Source: Herbaspirillum sp. RV1423
GTDB taxonomy: Bacteria; Pseudomonadota; Gammaproteobacteria; Burkholderiales; Burkholderiaceae_D
Direction: 5' to 3'
NCBI RefSeq assembly: GCF_000577615.1
Contig: NZ_CBXX010000024.1
Span: forward strand, 1 to 64,000
Length of the DNA: 64,000 nt
Both the position numbers and the translations under genes were made by a program. Below the pieces are notes generated by a model. It ran no database searches. It saw only the letters and a list, made by a program, of their open reading frames with translations, and was not told where the DNA came from. Numbering within the stretch: the stretch's first letter is position 1; each line of letters starts with the position of its first letter. Shown here in pieces: positions 35,851 to 45,519 of the stretch.

Positions 35851-36603
35851 ATGTCAGATAAAGCAACTTATGTGCGCCGCCTCGGCGACAACGCGCTGAT
35901 CCTCAGCCAGCGGCTGTGCGAATGGTGCGGCAAGGGACCGGCGCTGGAAGAGGATATGGCCTTGACCAACGTCGCACTGGATTTGATCGGCCAGGCGCGG
36001 CTGTGGCTGTCGTACGCCGGCGAACTGGAAGGCGCTGGGCGCAATGCAGACCAGTTGGCCTTTCTGCGCGATGCGCATCAGTTCAGCAACCTGCTGCTGG
36101 TGGAACAGCCCAACGGCAACTACGCCGACACGCTGGTTCGTCAGTTCTTCTTCGACGTATGGCATTACTTCCTGCTCAACGAACTGGCGAAGTCGAGCGA
36201 TGCGCGCATCGTTGAAATCGCGCTCAAATCGATCAAGGAAGTGACCTATCACGTCCGTCGCAGCAGTGACCTGATCGTGCGACTCGGCGACGGCACCGAA
36301 CTGAGCCATCGCATGGTGCAGCAGGCGATCGATCAGTTATGGATGTACACCGGCGAAATGTTCAACAGCGACGCCGCCGACCAGGCCGCGGTGCAAGAAG
36401 GCGCCGCCCCTGCCCTGGATAAGATCCGCGCACAATGGTTGCAACACGTGCAGGAAATTCTTAGCGAAGCGACTTTGCAAATGCCGTCGGCCGACGCGTG
36501 GATGCAAAGCGGCGGCAAGCAAGGCAAGCACACCGAACATCTCGGTTACCTGCTGGCGGAAATGCAGTTCCTGCAGCGCGCCTATCCTGGAGCGACCTGG
36601 TGA
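35851..36603 (+). CDS. paaC: Phenylacetyl-CoA epoxidase structural subunit PaaC
   Basis: The 250-residue ferritin-like subunit pairs with PaaA. It lacks the full diiron ligand set and has a structural role in the family. The sequence shows LSQRLCEWCGKGPALEEDMAL and YHVRRSSDLIVRLGDGTELSH. Its stop overlaps the paaD GTG start. Confidence 0.96.
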   Translation: MSDKATYVRRLGDNALILSQRLCEWCGKGPALEEDMALTNVALDLIGQARLWLSYAGELEGAGRNADQLAFLRDAHQFSNLLLVEQPNGNYADTLVRQFFFDVWHYFLLNELAKSSDARIVEIALKSIKEVTYHVRRSSDLIVRLGDGTELSHRMVQQAIDQLWMYTGEMFNSDAADQAAVQEGAAPALDKIRAQWLQHVQEILSEATLQMPSADAWMQSGGKQGKHTEHLGYLLAEMQFLQRAYPGATW

Positions 36604-37130
36604 ACGCCTGCGCTTCCGATCGACAGCTACAGGAACAAATCTGGAGCTGGCTGCACCAGGTCTCCGATCCTGAAATCCCGGTGATTTCGGTGGTGGACCT
36701 GGGCATCGTGCGCGAAGTACAACTGAGCGCCGCCTCCGGTCAGGAAGTGCACTGCACCGTCGTGATTACGCCGACCTACTCCGGCTGTCCCGCCATGAAC
36801 GTGATTTCGAGAGAAATCATCGCCGTGCTTCAACAACACGGCATATCCGACGTCGCCATCCAGACCAAGCTGTCGCCGGCCTGGAGCACCGACTGGATGA
36901 GCGAGCACGGCAAGAGCCAGTTGAAGAATTACGGCATTGCACCGCCGGCGCAGCAGGTCATCGACATCAGCGGCATCAGCCGCAAGCGCTCGCAGGCGCC
37001 CAAAGTGGCATGCCCGCATTGCGGTTCGCTGCACACCGTCTGCGTCAGCCAGTTCGGCTCGACCTCCTGCAAGTCTTTGTATCAGTGCAAGGACTGCCTG
37101 GAGCCGTTCGATTATTTCAAGGCCCATTGA
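36600..37130 (+). CDS. paaD: PaaD, iron-sulphur assembly factor for the epoxidase (MIP18 family)
   Basis: The 176-residue protein has an N-terminal MIP18/SufT-like domain (VSDPEIPVISVVDLGIVREV; PTYSGCPAMNVI) and a C-terminal zinc ribbon (CPHCGSLHTVC ... CKSLYQCKDC). It is needed to mature the iron-sulphur centre of PaaE. The start is GTG at 36600, overlapping the paaC stop (GTGA). A longer in-frame reading from 36498 lies inside paaC and is not needed. Confidence 0.94.
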   Translation: MNACASDRQLQEQIWSWLHQVSDPEIPVISVVDLGIVREVQLSAASGQEVHCTVVITPTYSGCPAMNVISREIIAVLQQHGISDVAIQTKLSPAWSTDWMSEHGKSQLKNYGIAPPAQQVIDISGISRKRSQAPKVACPHCGSLHTVCVSQFGSTSCKSLYQCKDCLEPFDYFKAH

Positions 37131-37172
37131 TTTATCAATAGGCAACCCAGCACATCAGGAAGACCACTCATC

Positions 37173-38246
37173 ATGAGCAAATTTTATCCCCTGACCGTCG
37201 GCAGCGTGAAGAACGACACCCGCGACACCATTGTCGTCTCTTTCGACGTGCCGGCAGAACTCAAGGATACCTTTCGATACAAGCAAGGCCAGCACCTGAC
37301 GCTGCGCTCCGAGATCAACGGCGAAGACCTGCGCCGCTCCTACTCGATCTGCTCCGCCGTACAGGACGAGCAATTGCGCGTGGCGATCAAGCGCACGCAA
37401 GGCGGCATCTTTTCGACGTGGGCCAACGACACGCTCAAGCCCGGCCAGAGCCTGCAAGTAATGCCGCCGATGGGGCACTTCAATCTGCCGCTGGACGCCG
37501 GCAACGAGAAGCACTACCTGGCCTTCGCCGCCGGCAGTGGCATCACGCCGATGCTGTCGATCATCAAGACCACGCTGCTGACCGAACCGCACAGCCGCTT
37601 CACGTTGATCTACGGCAACCGCGCCTCGTCGTCGGTGATCTTCAAGGAAGAGCTGACCGATCTGAAGGACATCTACCTGGAGCGCCTCAACATCGTCTAC
37701 GTCATGAGCCGCGAGCAACAGGACGTCGAATTGTTCAACGGCCGCATCACGCGTGAGAAATGCGACCAGTTCTTCAAGTCGTGGATCGATCTCGACGATA
37801 TCGACGCCGCCTTCATTTGCGGTCCGGAAGACATGCTCAACGCCGTCAGCGAATCGCTGCAAGCCAACGGCATGAACAAGGCCGACATCAAGGTCGAACT
37901 GTTCGCTGCCAGCATCCCGAAACACAAGGCCGTGGCGGCCCGTCCGGTCGTCGGCAAGCAGGAATGCGAGGTCACGGTGGTCGTCGACGGTTATCACACC
38001 GTCTTCACGATGGAGAAAGAAAAAGAGTCGCTGCTCGACGCCGGCCTGAAGCACGGCATCGACATGCGCTACTCATGCAAGGGAGGCGTCTGCGCCACCT
38101 GCCGCTGCAAGATCGTCGAAGGCAAGGTCGACATGGACGCCAACTACTGCCTGGAAGACTACGAAATCGCGCGCGGCTTCGTGTTGAGCTGCCAGAGCTT
38201 CCCGGTCACCGACAAGCTGCTGATCGACTTCGACCAGGACAACTGA
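37173..38246 (+). CDS. paaE: Phenylacetyl-CoA epoxidase reductase PaaE
   Basis: The 357-residue NADPH reductase feeds electrons to PaaA. An FAD-binding domain (LRRSYSICS at about 51-59), an NAD(P) domain (AAGSGITPMLSI; CGPEDML) and a C-terminal plant-type 2Fe-2S domain (CKGGVCATCRC and a distant C in LSCQSFP) are all present, so all four cluster Cys are intact. Confidence 0.96.
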   Translation: MSKFYPLTVGSVKNDTRDTIVVSFDVPAELKDTFRYKQGQHLTLRSEINGEDLRRSYSICSAVQDEQLRVAIKRTQGGIFSTWANDTLKPGQSLQVMPPMGHFNLPLDAGNEKHYLAFAAGSGITPMLSIIKTTLLTEPHSRFTLIYGNRASSSVIFKEELTDLKDIYLERLNIVYVMSREQQDVELFNGRITREKCDQFFKSWIDLDDIDAAFICGPEDMLNAVSESLQANGMNKADIKVELFAASIPKHKAVAARPVVGKQECEVTVVVDGYHTVFTMEKEKESLLDAGLKHGIDMRYSCKGGVCATCRCKIVEGKVDMDANYCLEDYEIARGFVLSCQSFPVTDKLLIDFDQDN

Positions 38247-38293
38247 ATCGGCATCGATTCCGCGACGACACCACAAATCATTCAGGAGACAGC

Positions 38294-39952
38294 ATGTCGA
38301 CCACCTTATTTGAACGCCACCGCGCCACGCTGGACAAGGCGTTGCAAGCCATCGCCGAGCGCGGCTACTGGAGCCCGTACAGCGAAAGCCCGAGTCCGCG
38401 CGTCTACGGCGAGAGCGCTGCCGAGGACGGCAAGGCCGCTTTCGACGCGCGCCTGAATCGTCCTTTCGAGATCGATCAGGTCGGCACTGTCGGTCGCGTC
38501 GGCAACGAAGTCTCGCCTTACGGCCCGGCGCTGGGCATCAGCTATCCGAAAGCCGACATCGACCAGTTGCTGCAAGGCGTCACCGCAGCCGGCGCGGCAT
38601 GGCGCAAAGCAGGACCGGAAATCTGGACCGGCGTCGCATTGGAAATCGTCAGTCGCCTCAACGCGCGCAGCTTCGAAATCGCCCACGCCGTCATGCATAC
38701 CACCGGCCAGGCCTACATGATGGCGTTCCAGGCCGGCGGCCCGCACGCGCAGGACCGGGCGGTCGAGGCCATCGCTTACGCCTGGGAAGAAACCCGCCGC
38801 ATTCCGGCCGAAGCGCATTGGGAAAAACCGCAAGGCAAACACGATCCGCTGAAGATGCGAAAAACCTTCCGCATCGTGCCGCGCGGCATCGGCCTGGTGA
38901 TCGGCTGCTGCACCTTCCCGACCTGGAACAGCTATCCGGGCCTGTTCGCCGATCTGGCGACCGGCAACGCTGTCATCGTCAAACCGCATCCTGGCGCCAT
39001 CCTGCCGCTGGCAATCACCGTCGAGATCGCACGCGCGGTCATCGCAGAAGCCGGCTATGACCCGGACATCGTCACGCTGGTCGCGCATGAAGCCGGCGAC
39101 CAGGTCGCGACCGATCTGGCCCTGCGTCCGGAGATCAAGCTGATCGACTTCACCGGCAGCGCCGCCAACGGCAACTGGCTGGAGCGTAACGCGGTGCAGG
39201 CGCAAGTCTTCACGGAGAAATCCGGCGTCAACCAGATCGTCATCGACTCGACCGCAGATTTCAAGGGCATGGCGCGCAACATCGCCTTCTCGCTGGTGCT
39301 GTATTCCGGCCAGATGTGCACCACGCCGCAAAACATCTACATTCCCAAAGACGGCATCGACACCGCCGAGGGTCACGTGAGCTTCGACGCCGTCGTCGCC
39401 GCCATCGGTGAAGCCGTCGGCAAGCTGACCGGCGACCCGGCCAAGGCGGTGGAACTGCTCGGCGCGATCCAGAACACTGCGGTCCTCGACCGTATCGCCG
39501 CAGCCCGCTCGGTCGGAGCAGTGGTGCTCGACAGCATGACGCTGCTGCATCCGCAATTCCCTGACGCGCGCATCCGTACACCGTTGCTGGTGAGGGCAGC
39601 GGATGACAAGGCGGTTACGGAGGAATTCTTCGGACCGATCTCGTTCGTCATCGCCACCGACAGCACCGACGTCAGCATCGCGCTGGCGCAGAAGACTGCG
39701 CACGACCACGGCGCGCTGTCGCTCTCTACCTATACGACCAGCGCCGTCGTCAAGGAAAGACTGGGCGACGCCGCGGCCGATGCCGGTGTGGCGCTGTCGC
39801 TCAATCTGAGCGGCGGCGTGTTCGTCAATCAATCGGCGGCGTTCAGCGACTACCACGGAACCGGTGCGAACCCGGCGGCCAACGCTGCGTTGTCAGATTC
39901 TGCTTTTGTCGCCGGTCGTTTCCGAGTGGTGCAGACCCGCGAGCCCGTTTGA
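38294..39952 (+). CDS. paaN: Phenylacetic acid degradation protein PaaN (aldehyde dehydrogenase family)
   Basis: The 552-residue protein belongs to the PaaN group, a distinct aldehyde dehydrogenase-like family found in paa clusters. Motifs include GLVIGCCTFPTWNSYPGL, a FTGSAANG cofactor loop and SGQMCTTPQNIY with a Cys at the nucleophile position. Its role is unclear where PaaZ is also present, since PaaZ already supplies the dehydrogenase. ATG at 38294 follows AGGAGA. Confidence 0.9.
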   Translation: MSTTLFERHRATLDKALQAIAERGYWSPYSESPSPRVYGESAAEDGKAAFDARLNRPFEIDQVGTVGRVGNEVSPYGPALGISYPKADIDQLLQGVTAAGAAWRKAGPEIWTGVALEIVSRLNARSFEIAHAVMHTTGQAYMMAFQAGGPHAQDRAVEAIAYAWEETRRIPAEAHWEKPQGKHDPLKMRKTFRIVPRGIGLVIGCCTFPTWNSYPGLFADLATGNAVIVKPHPGAILPLAITVEIARAVIAEAGYDPDIVTLVAHEAGDQVATDLALRPEIKLIDFTGSAANGNWLERNAVQAQVFTEKSGVNQIVIDSTADFKGMARNIAFSLVLYSGQMCTTPQNIYIPKDGIDTAEGHVSFDAVVAAIGEAVGKLTGDPAKAVELLGAIQNTAVLDRIAAARSVGAVVLDSMTLLHPQFPDARIRTPLLVRAADDKAVTEEFFGPISFVIATDSTDVSIALAQKTAHDHGALSLSTYTTSAVVKERLGDAAADAGVALSLNLSGGVFVNQSAAFSDYHGTGANPAANAALSDSAFVAGRFRVVQTREPV

Positions 39953-39969
39953 AAATCAAGGAATCAGCC

Positions 39970-40761
39970 ATGCAATACGAATCCATTCTGTTCGAAAACA
40001 CCGGCGGCATCGCGGTCATCACGCTGAACCGGCCCGACAAGCTCAACAGCTTCACCGTCGCCATGCATCTTGAAGTACGTGATGCGCTTGACAGGATCAA
40101 AGCCGACGCCGGCGTGCGCGTGCTGCTGCTGACCGGCGCCGGACGCGGCTTTTGCGCCGGCCAGGATCTGTCGGACCGTGCGGTGAAACCGGGCGACAGC
40201 GCCGTCGATCTGGGCGAGTCGATTGAAAAGTACTACGGTCCGCTGGTGCAATCGCTGCGCGCGCTGCCCTTCCCCGTGATCTGTGCGGTCAACGGTGTGG
40301 CGGCAGGCGCCGGCGCCAATATTCCGCTGGCTTGCGACATTGTGTTGGCGGCTCGTTCGGCCAGCTTCGTCGAAGTGTTCTGCAAACTCGGGCTACTGCC
40401 GGATACCGGCGGCACCTACTTCCTGCCGCGTCTGGTCGGCACCGCGCGGGCGATGGGCCTGGCCATGCTGGGCAACAAACTCAGTGCAGAACAGGCTGAA
40501 CAATGGGGCCTGATCTGGAAATGCGTCGACGACGATCAACTGCAAACGGAAGCGCGCGCGATGGCGCAGCATTTCGCCACGGCGCCGACCAAGGGGCTGG
40601 CGCACACCAAGGCGGCGATCTATCAAAGCCCGGCCCATACGCTGACAGAACAACTTGCGCTGGAACGCGACAGCATGCGCGCCCTCGGCCACAGCCGCGA
40701 TTACAAGGAGGGCGTCGCCGCTTTCCTTGAGAAGCGTGCGCCGCAATTCACCGGAGAATAA
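39970..40761 (+). CDS. paaG: 1,2-epoxyphenylacetyl-CoA isomerase PaaG
   Basis: The 263-residue crotonase-fold enzyme converts the epoxide to oxepin-CoA and also shifts a double bond later in the pathway. The oxyanion segments are GRGFCAGQDLSDR (about 60-75) and NGVAAGAGANIPLACDIV (about 104-122). The catalytic Asp in FCKLGLLPDTGGTY is present. ATG at 39970 follows AAGGA. The gene begins 17 bp after paaN. Confidence 0.94.
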   Translation: MQYESILFENTGGIAVITLNRPDKLNSFTVAMHLEVRDALDRIKADAGVRVLLLTGAGRGFCAGQDLSDRAVKPGDSAVDLGESIEKYYGPLVQSLRALPFPVICAVNGVAAGAGANIPLACDIVLAARSASFVEVFCKLGLLPDTGGTYFLPRLVGTARAMGLAMLGNKLSAEQAEQWGLIWKCVDDDQLQTEARAMAQHFATAPTKGLAHTKAAIYQSPAHTLTEQLALERDSMRALGHSRDYKEGVAAFLEKRAPQFTGE

Positions 40762-40763
40762 GC

Positions 40764-42311
40764 ATGCCTGGCACGAGTAATTCAAAAGCGCTGGCGCGCT
40801 CGCGCACCGTTGCCGTCATCGGCAGCGGCGCGATGGGAGCCGGCATTGCACAGGTGGCGGCAGCAGCCGGCTACGCCGTGCAACTGTTCGACACGCGGCC
40901 CGAGGCGGTCGCCAAGGCGATCGTCGATATCGGCGAGATGTTCGGCAAGCTGGCAGGCAAAGGACGCATGACCGCCGACGAGGCGAGCGCAGCGACGGGC
41001 CGCCTGCGCGCGGCAGCGGTGTTGTCGGATCTGGCCGAAGCCGGTCTGGTGGTCGAAGCCATCGTGGAAAATCTTGACGTCAAGCGCAAGCTGTTCGCCG
41101 AGCTCGAAGCCGTGGTTGCGGACGATTGCATCTTCGCCAGCAACACCTCATCGATTTCCATCACCAGCATCGGCGCAGCCCTGCGCCTGCCGCAACGTCT
41201 TGTGGGCATGCATTTCTTCAACCCTGTGCCGTTGATGGCGCTGGTCGAGATCATCAGCGGACTGGCCAGCGATGCGGCCGTGGCCGCCTGCGTGTACGAC
41301 ACCGCGCTGGCCTGGGGCAAGAATCCGGTGCACACCAAATCGACGCCGGGTTTCATCGTCAATCGCGTGGCGCGTCCCTACTATGCCGAAGCATTACGCG
41401 TGCTCAATGAGCAAGCCGGCGAGCCGGCCACCATCGACGCCATCATGCGCGAAGCCGGAGGCTTCCGCATGGGGCCTTTCGAGTTGATGGACCTGATCGG
41501 CCATGACGTCAATTTTGCGGTGACGCAATCGGTGTTCCAAGCCTACTTCACCGATCCGCGCTTTACACCGTCGCTGATTCAGCAGGAACTGGTCAACGCA
41601 GGTTTTCTTGGTCGCAAGAGCGGACGCGGTTTTTACCGCTATGGCGAGAACGCCGCTGCGCCGGCGCCGATGACCGAAGCTGCCATGCCGCTGCCCATGC
41701 ATCCTGTACAAGTCTTCGGCGCCAGCCCGTTGGCTGAAGCGCTGGCGGCACGCCTGACAAACGTCAGTGTAGAGCGTAGCGACGCCCTCTTTGGCGCCGA
41801 CAATCTGGTGCTCCGGTGCGGCAGCGCCAAAGCCTATTTGACGGACGGCCGCAGCGCCACCCAACGTGCCGCCGACAACCGTCACGCCGACACCGTGCTG
41901 ATCGATCTGGCGCTCGACTTCAACAATGCCGGGCGCATCGCTGTGACGCGCGCTGATCAATGCGGCGACACGGCCTATTCCGACATCGTCGCATTGCTGC
42001 AGGCGGCAGGCTTTGCCGTCTCGCGCCTGGACGACGTCCCCGGGATGGTAGTCATGCGTACCGTGGCGATGCTGGCCAACGAGGCCGCCGATACTGTAAA
42101 TCAGGGTGTGTGCAGCATCGCTGACGCCGACATGGCAATGAAAAAGGGCGTCAATTATCCGCGCGGTCCCCTGGCGTGGGCCGATGCCATTGGCCTTGAT
42201 ACGATCGCCGACGTGCTGTTGCATCTGGCCACCGCCTATGGCGAAGACCGTTATCGCGTCTCGCCGCTGATTACGAGAAAAACCTCAAGTGGAGGACGAT
42301 TCCATGTCTGA
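40764..42311 (+). CDS. paaH: 3-hydroxyadipyl-CoA dehydrogenase PaaH
   Basis: The 515-residue NAD-dependent dehydrogenase is of the long form with two C-terminal 3HCDH domains. The Rossmann motif GSGAMGAGIAQ starts at residue 20 and the catalytic His lies in GMHFFNPVPLM. A second C-terminal domain (about 400-510) repeats the fold (FAVSRLDDVPGMVVMRTVAML). It oxidises 3-hydroxyadipyl-CoA to 3-oxoadipyl-CoA and overlaps paaI by eight bases. Confidence 0.95.
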   Translation: MPGTSNSKALARSRTVAVIGSGAMGAGIAQVAAAAGYAVQLFDTRPEAVAKAIVDIGEMFGKLAGKGRMTADEASAATGRLRAAAVLSDLAEAGLVVEAIVENLDVKRKLFAELEAVVADDCIFASNTSSISITSIGAALRLPQRLVGMHFFNPVPLMALVEIISGLASDAAVAACVYDTALAWGKNPVHTKSTPGFIVNRVARPYYAEALRVLNEQAGEPATIDAIMREAGGFRMGPFELMDLIGHDVNFAVTQSVFQAYFTDPRFTPSLIQQELVNAGFLGRKSGRGFYRYGENAAAPAPMTEAAMPLPMHPVQVFGASPLAEALAARLTNVSVERSDALFGADNLVLRCGSAKAYLTDGRSATQRAADNRHADTVLIDLALDFNNAGRIAVTRADQCGDTAYSDIVALLQAAGFAVSRLDDVPGMVVMRTVAMLANEAADTVNQGVCSIADADMAMKKGVNYPRGPLAWADAIGLDTIADVLLHLATAYGEDRYRVSPLITRKTSSGGRFHV

Positions 42312-42810
42312 AGTTGCAACCAACCCCGCCGCTGCCTTAAGTCCTGAAGACGCTCAGGCGCTGGCGGAAGCCACCGCGAAAGCGATGTATGCACGCGACA
42401 ACGCCACCCAGTCGCTGGGCATCAAGATTCATGAAGTGCGTCCAGGTTATGCGCGACTTTCCATGTTGGTACGCTCGGACATGCTCAACGGTCATTCTTC
42501 TTGTCACGGCGGATTCATCTTTGCACTGGCGGACAGCGCGTTTGCGTTCTCTTGCAACAGCCGCAATCAGACCACCGTCGCTTCGGCGTGCAATATTGAG
42601 TATCTGGCGCCAGGCGCCGTCAACGATGTACTGACGGCAGAGGCCATCGAACAAGCGCTGGCAGGGCGAACGGGCGTCTATGACATCACCGTGAGCAACC
42701 AGCACGGAAAACGCATTGCCTTGTTTCGCGGCAAGTCTTATCGCATCAGAGGCGATGTGATTGCGGGACTCGATGCGACCCTGTTATCTCGGGCCCCCGC
42801 TGCATCCTAA
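42304..42810 (+). CDS. paaI: Acyl-CoA thioesterase PaaI
   Basis: The 168-residue hotdog-fold thioesterase releases CoA from stalled intermediates. The active-site stretch is NGHSSCHGGFIFALADSAFAF. ATG at 42304 follows GGAGGA by eight bases; a GTG 15 bases earlier is in frame but less likely. It is longer than the E. coli protein (about 140) by a 20-30 residue Ala-rich N-terminus. Confidence 0.93.
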   Translation: MSEVATNPAAALSPEDAQALAEATAKAMYARDNATQSLGIKIHEVRPGYARLSMLVRSDMLNGHSSCHGGFIFALADSAFAFSCNSRNQTTVASACNIEYLAPGAVNDVLTAEAIEQALAGRTGVYDITVSNQHGKRIALFRGKSYRIRGDVIAGLDATLLSRAPAAS

Positions 42811-42880
42811 TTAGCTTCAAATTGTTATAACAAAGCGCACTCAATAGAGTGCAAGATAGAGTAGAAAAACGGAGATTACT

Positions 42881-44224
42881 ATGCCCCAACGCACCCCACA
42901 ACCAGGCGACTTGGAAACCATCGAAACCGCCAGCAAAGACGAATTGCAAGCACTGCAACTGGAACGGCTGAAATGGTCCCTCAAGCACGCTTATGACAAC
43001 GTTCCCCACTATCGTGCCTCGTTTGACGCCGCAGGCGTCCATCCGGACGATCTGAAGACGCTGGCTGATCTGGCCAGGTTTCCATTTACCGGAAAGAAAG
43101 ATCTTCGGGAAAACTATCCCTTCAATATGTTCGCCGTGCCGCGTGAACAGGTTGTTCGCGTACACGCCTCAAGCGGAACCACGGGAAAACCGACGGTGGT
43201 TGGCTATACCCAGAACGACATCGACACTTGGGCCACTGTGGTGGCGCGCTCGATTCGCGCAGCCGGCGGCCGTAAAGGCGACATCGTTCACATTTCTTAC
43301 GGATACGGGTTGTTCACCGGTGGCCTGGGCGCGCATTACGGCGCCGAAAAGCTGGGTTGCACGGTGGTCCCCATGTCGGGCGGACAGACGGAAAAGCAGG
43401 TCCAGCTAATCCAGGATTTCAAGCCCAGCGTCATCATGGTGACGCCATCCTATATGCTCAACATCATTGAAGAGTTCCAGCGCCAGGGACTCGACGCCGT
43501 CGACAGTTCTCTTAAAGTCGGTATCTTTGGCGCCGAACCGTGGACTGACGCCATGCGCGCCGAAATCGAGGCGCGAGCAGGCATCGATGCGGTCGACATC
43601 TACGGTTTGTCGGAAGTCATGGGGCCGGGCGTGGCCAGCGAATGCATCGAAAGCAAGGACGGACCGGTAATTTGGGAAGACCATTTCTATCCGGAAATCA
43701 TCAACCCCGAAACCGGCGAAGTGCTGCCCGACGGTTCCGACGGCGAGCTGGTGTTCACCTCGTTGACCAAGGAAGCGCTGCCGATCATCCGTTACCGTAC
43801 ACGCGACCTGACGCGCCTGTTGCCGGCGACTTCGCGTTCAATGCGCCGCATCGGCAAGATTACCGGCCGCTCCGACGACATGTTGATCATCCGCGGCGTC
43901 AACGTGTTCCCCACCCAAATCGAAGAGATCATTCTAAAAATGCCGAAGCTGGCACCGCAGTACCAACTCCTAGTGGGGCGTAACGGCCACCTGGATACGC
44001 TCGGTGTGACTGTGGAACTGCGTCCTGATGTGTCGTTGTCATCCGGCGATATTGAAGTGCTCGCCCGCGAACTGCAGCACCACATCAAGACCTATGTGGG
44101 TGTTACGACGATGATTCAAATTGTTCCGAGCGGAAAAATTGAACGCTCCGCCGTCGGCAAGAGCAAGCGCGTGATAGACCAGCGCCCGAAGGTGGTGCAT
44201 GAACCTCCCGTTGGTGCGATCTGA
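42881..44224 (+). CDS. paaK: Phenylacetate-CoA ligase PaaK
   Basis: The 447-residue AMP-forming ligase activates phenylacetate with ATP and CoA in the first committed step. The P-loop SSGTTGKPTVVGYT starts at 97. The adenylate region DIYGLSEVMGPGVASEC and the C-terminal hinge RSDDMLIIRGVNVFPTQIEE are present. GGAG lies ahead of the start. PaaK makes phenylacetyl-CoA, the presumed ligand that releases PaaR. Confidence 0.96.
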   Translation: MPQRTPQPGDLETIETASKDELQALQLERLKWSLKHAYDNVPHYRASFDAAGVHPDDLKTLADLARFPFTGKKDLRENYPFNMFAVPREQVVRVHASSGTTGKPTVVGYTQNDIDTWATVVARSIRAAGGRKGDIVHISYGYGLFTGGLGAHYGAEKLGCTVVPMSGGQTEKQVQLIQDFKPSVIMVTPSYMLNIIEEFQRQGLDAVDSSLKVGIFGAEPWTDAMRAEIEARAGIDAVDIYGLSEVMGPGVASECIESKDGPVIWEDHFYPEIINPETGEVLPDGSDGELVFTSLTKEALPIIRYRTRDLTRLLPATSRSMRRIGKITGRSDDMLIIRGVNVFPTQIEEIILKMPKLAPQYQLLVGRNGHLDTLGVTVELRPDVSLSSGDIEVLARELQHHIKTYVGVTTMIQIVPSGKIERSAVGKSKRVIDQRPKVVHEPPVGAI

Positions 44225-44302
44225 ACCCGACTGCCGACTGTACTGCAGCACATGGTCACGCTTTTCACTCATTAACCTATCTGGCAACAAGCAAGGAATA
44301 AC

Positions 44303-45505
44303 ATGGAAGCTTTTATCTGCGATGCCATACGCACCCCTTTCGGCCGCTTCGGCGGCGTTCTTTCCGGCGTGCGCGCTGACGACCTCGCTGCGCTGCCGAT
44401 CCGCGCGCTGATGGAACGCAATCCTGGTATCGACTGGACCGCCGTCGACGACATTATCTACGGCTGCGCCAACCAGGCCGGTGAAGACAACCGCAACGTC
44501 GCGCGCATGGCCGGCCTGCTGGCAGGGTTGCCGGTGGAAGTTCCGGGCACCACAGTCAACCGCTTGTGCGGCTCAAGCATGGATGCGGTCGGCATGGCCG
44601 CGCGCAGCATCAAGGCAGGCGAATGCAATTTGGTCATCGCCGGCGGCGTGGAAAGCATGACGCGCGCACCTTTCGTGATGCCGAAGGCGGAATCCGCTTT
44701 TTCGCGCACATCGAAAGTCGAAGACACCACCATCGGCTGGCGCTTCGTCAATCCGCTTATGAAGGCCAAGTACGGCATCGATTCAATGCCCGAAACCGCT
44801 GAAAACGTTGCAGATGAATTCAAGGTCGGCCGCGCCGACCAGGACGCGTTTGCCGTGCGCAGCCAGCAGCGTTGGGCGGCAGCTCATGCGGCGGGATTTT
44901 TCAACAACGAAATTGTGCCCGTCGTCATTCCGCAAAAGAAAGGCGACCCGAAGATCGTCAAGGACGACGAACATCCGCGCCCTGACACTACCCTCGAAAC
45001 GCTCGGTCGCCTCAAGGGTGTCGTCCGTCCCGACGGCACCGTCACTGCTGGCAATGCCTCAGGCGTCAACGACGGCGCTTGTGCCGTGCTCCTGGCATCG
45101 GCCGCCGCAGTCGATCGTTTCAAGCTGAAGCCGCGCGCCAAGGTTTTGGGCATGGCGACCGCGGGTCTGGCGCCGCGTATCATGGGTTTCGGCCCATCGC
45201 CTGCGTCGCGCAAGGTATTGGCGCAGACCGGCCTGAAGCTGGAACAGATGGATGTGATCGAGCTCAATGAAGCCTTCGCCGCGCAAGGTCTGGCGGTGAC
45301 ACGCGATCTCGGCCTGCCGGACGACGCCGCGCACGTGAATCCGAACGGCGGTGCGATCGCCATCGGTCACCCGCTGGGCGCATCGGGCGCGCGCCTGATC
45401 ACGACCGCGCTCAATCAGCTCGAACGCACCAATGGCCGCTACGCGCTGTGCACCATGTGCATCGGCGTGGGCCAGGGCATCGCCATCATCATCGAACGCG
45501 TCTGA
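44303..45505 (+). CDS. paaJ: 3-oxoadipyl-CoA / 3-oxo-5,6-dehydrosuberyl-CoA thiolase PaaJ
   Basis: The 400-residue thiolase acts twice in the pathway, releasing acetyl-CoA each time and finally succinyl-CoA. The nucleophile C89 lies in NRLCGSSMDAV, the His in NGGAIAIGHPLGASGAR and the second Cys in CTMCIGVGQG. Spacing from paaK is 78 bp with AAGGA before the start. Confidence 0.95.
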   Translation: MEAFICDAIRTPFGRFGGVLSGVRADDLAALPIRALMERNPGIDWTAVDDIIYGCANQAGEDNRNVARMAGLLAGLPVEVPGTTVNRLCGSSMDAVGMAARSIKAGECNLVIAGGVESMTRAPFVMPKAESAFSRTSKVEDTTIGWRFVNPLMKAKYGIDSMPETAENVADEFKVGRADQDAFAVRSQQRWAAAHAAGFFNNEIVPVVIPQKKGDPKIVKDDEHPRPDTTLETLGRLKGVVRPDGTVTAGNASGVNDGACAVLLASAAAVDRFKLKPRAKVLGMATAGLAPRIMGFGPSPASRKVLAQTGLKLEQMDVIELNEAFAAQGLAVTRDLGLPDDAAHVNPNGGAIAIGHPLGASGARLITTALNQLERTNGRYALCTMCIGVGQGIAIIIERV

Positions 45506-45519
45506 TCGCTTGCTTCGCC

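Noticed and set aside
38306-39856. A 516-codon minus-strand frame opposite paaN
   Set aside because: Composition typical of antisense GC-rich frames; paaN on the plus strand has family motifs.
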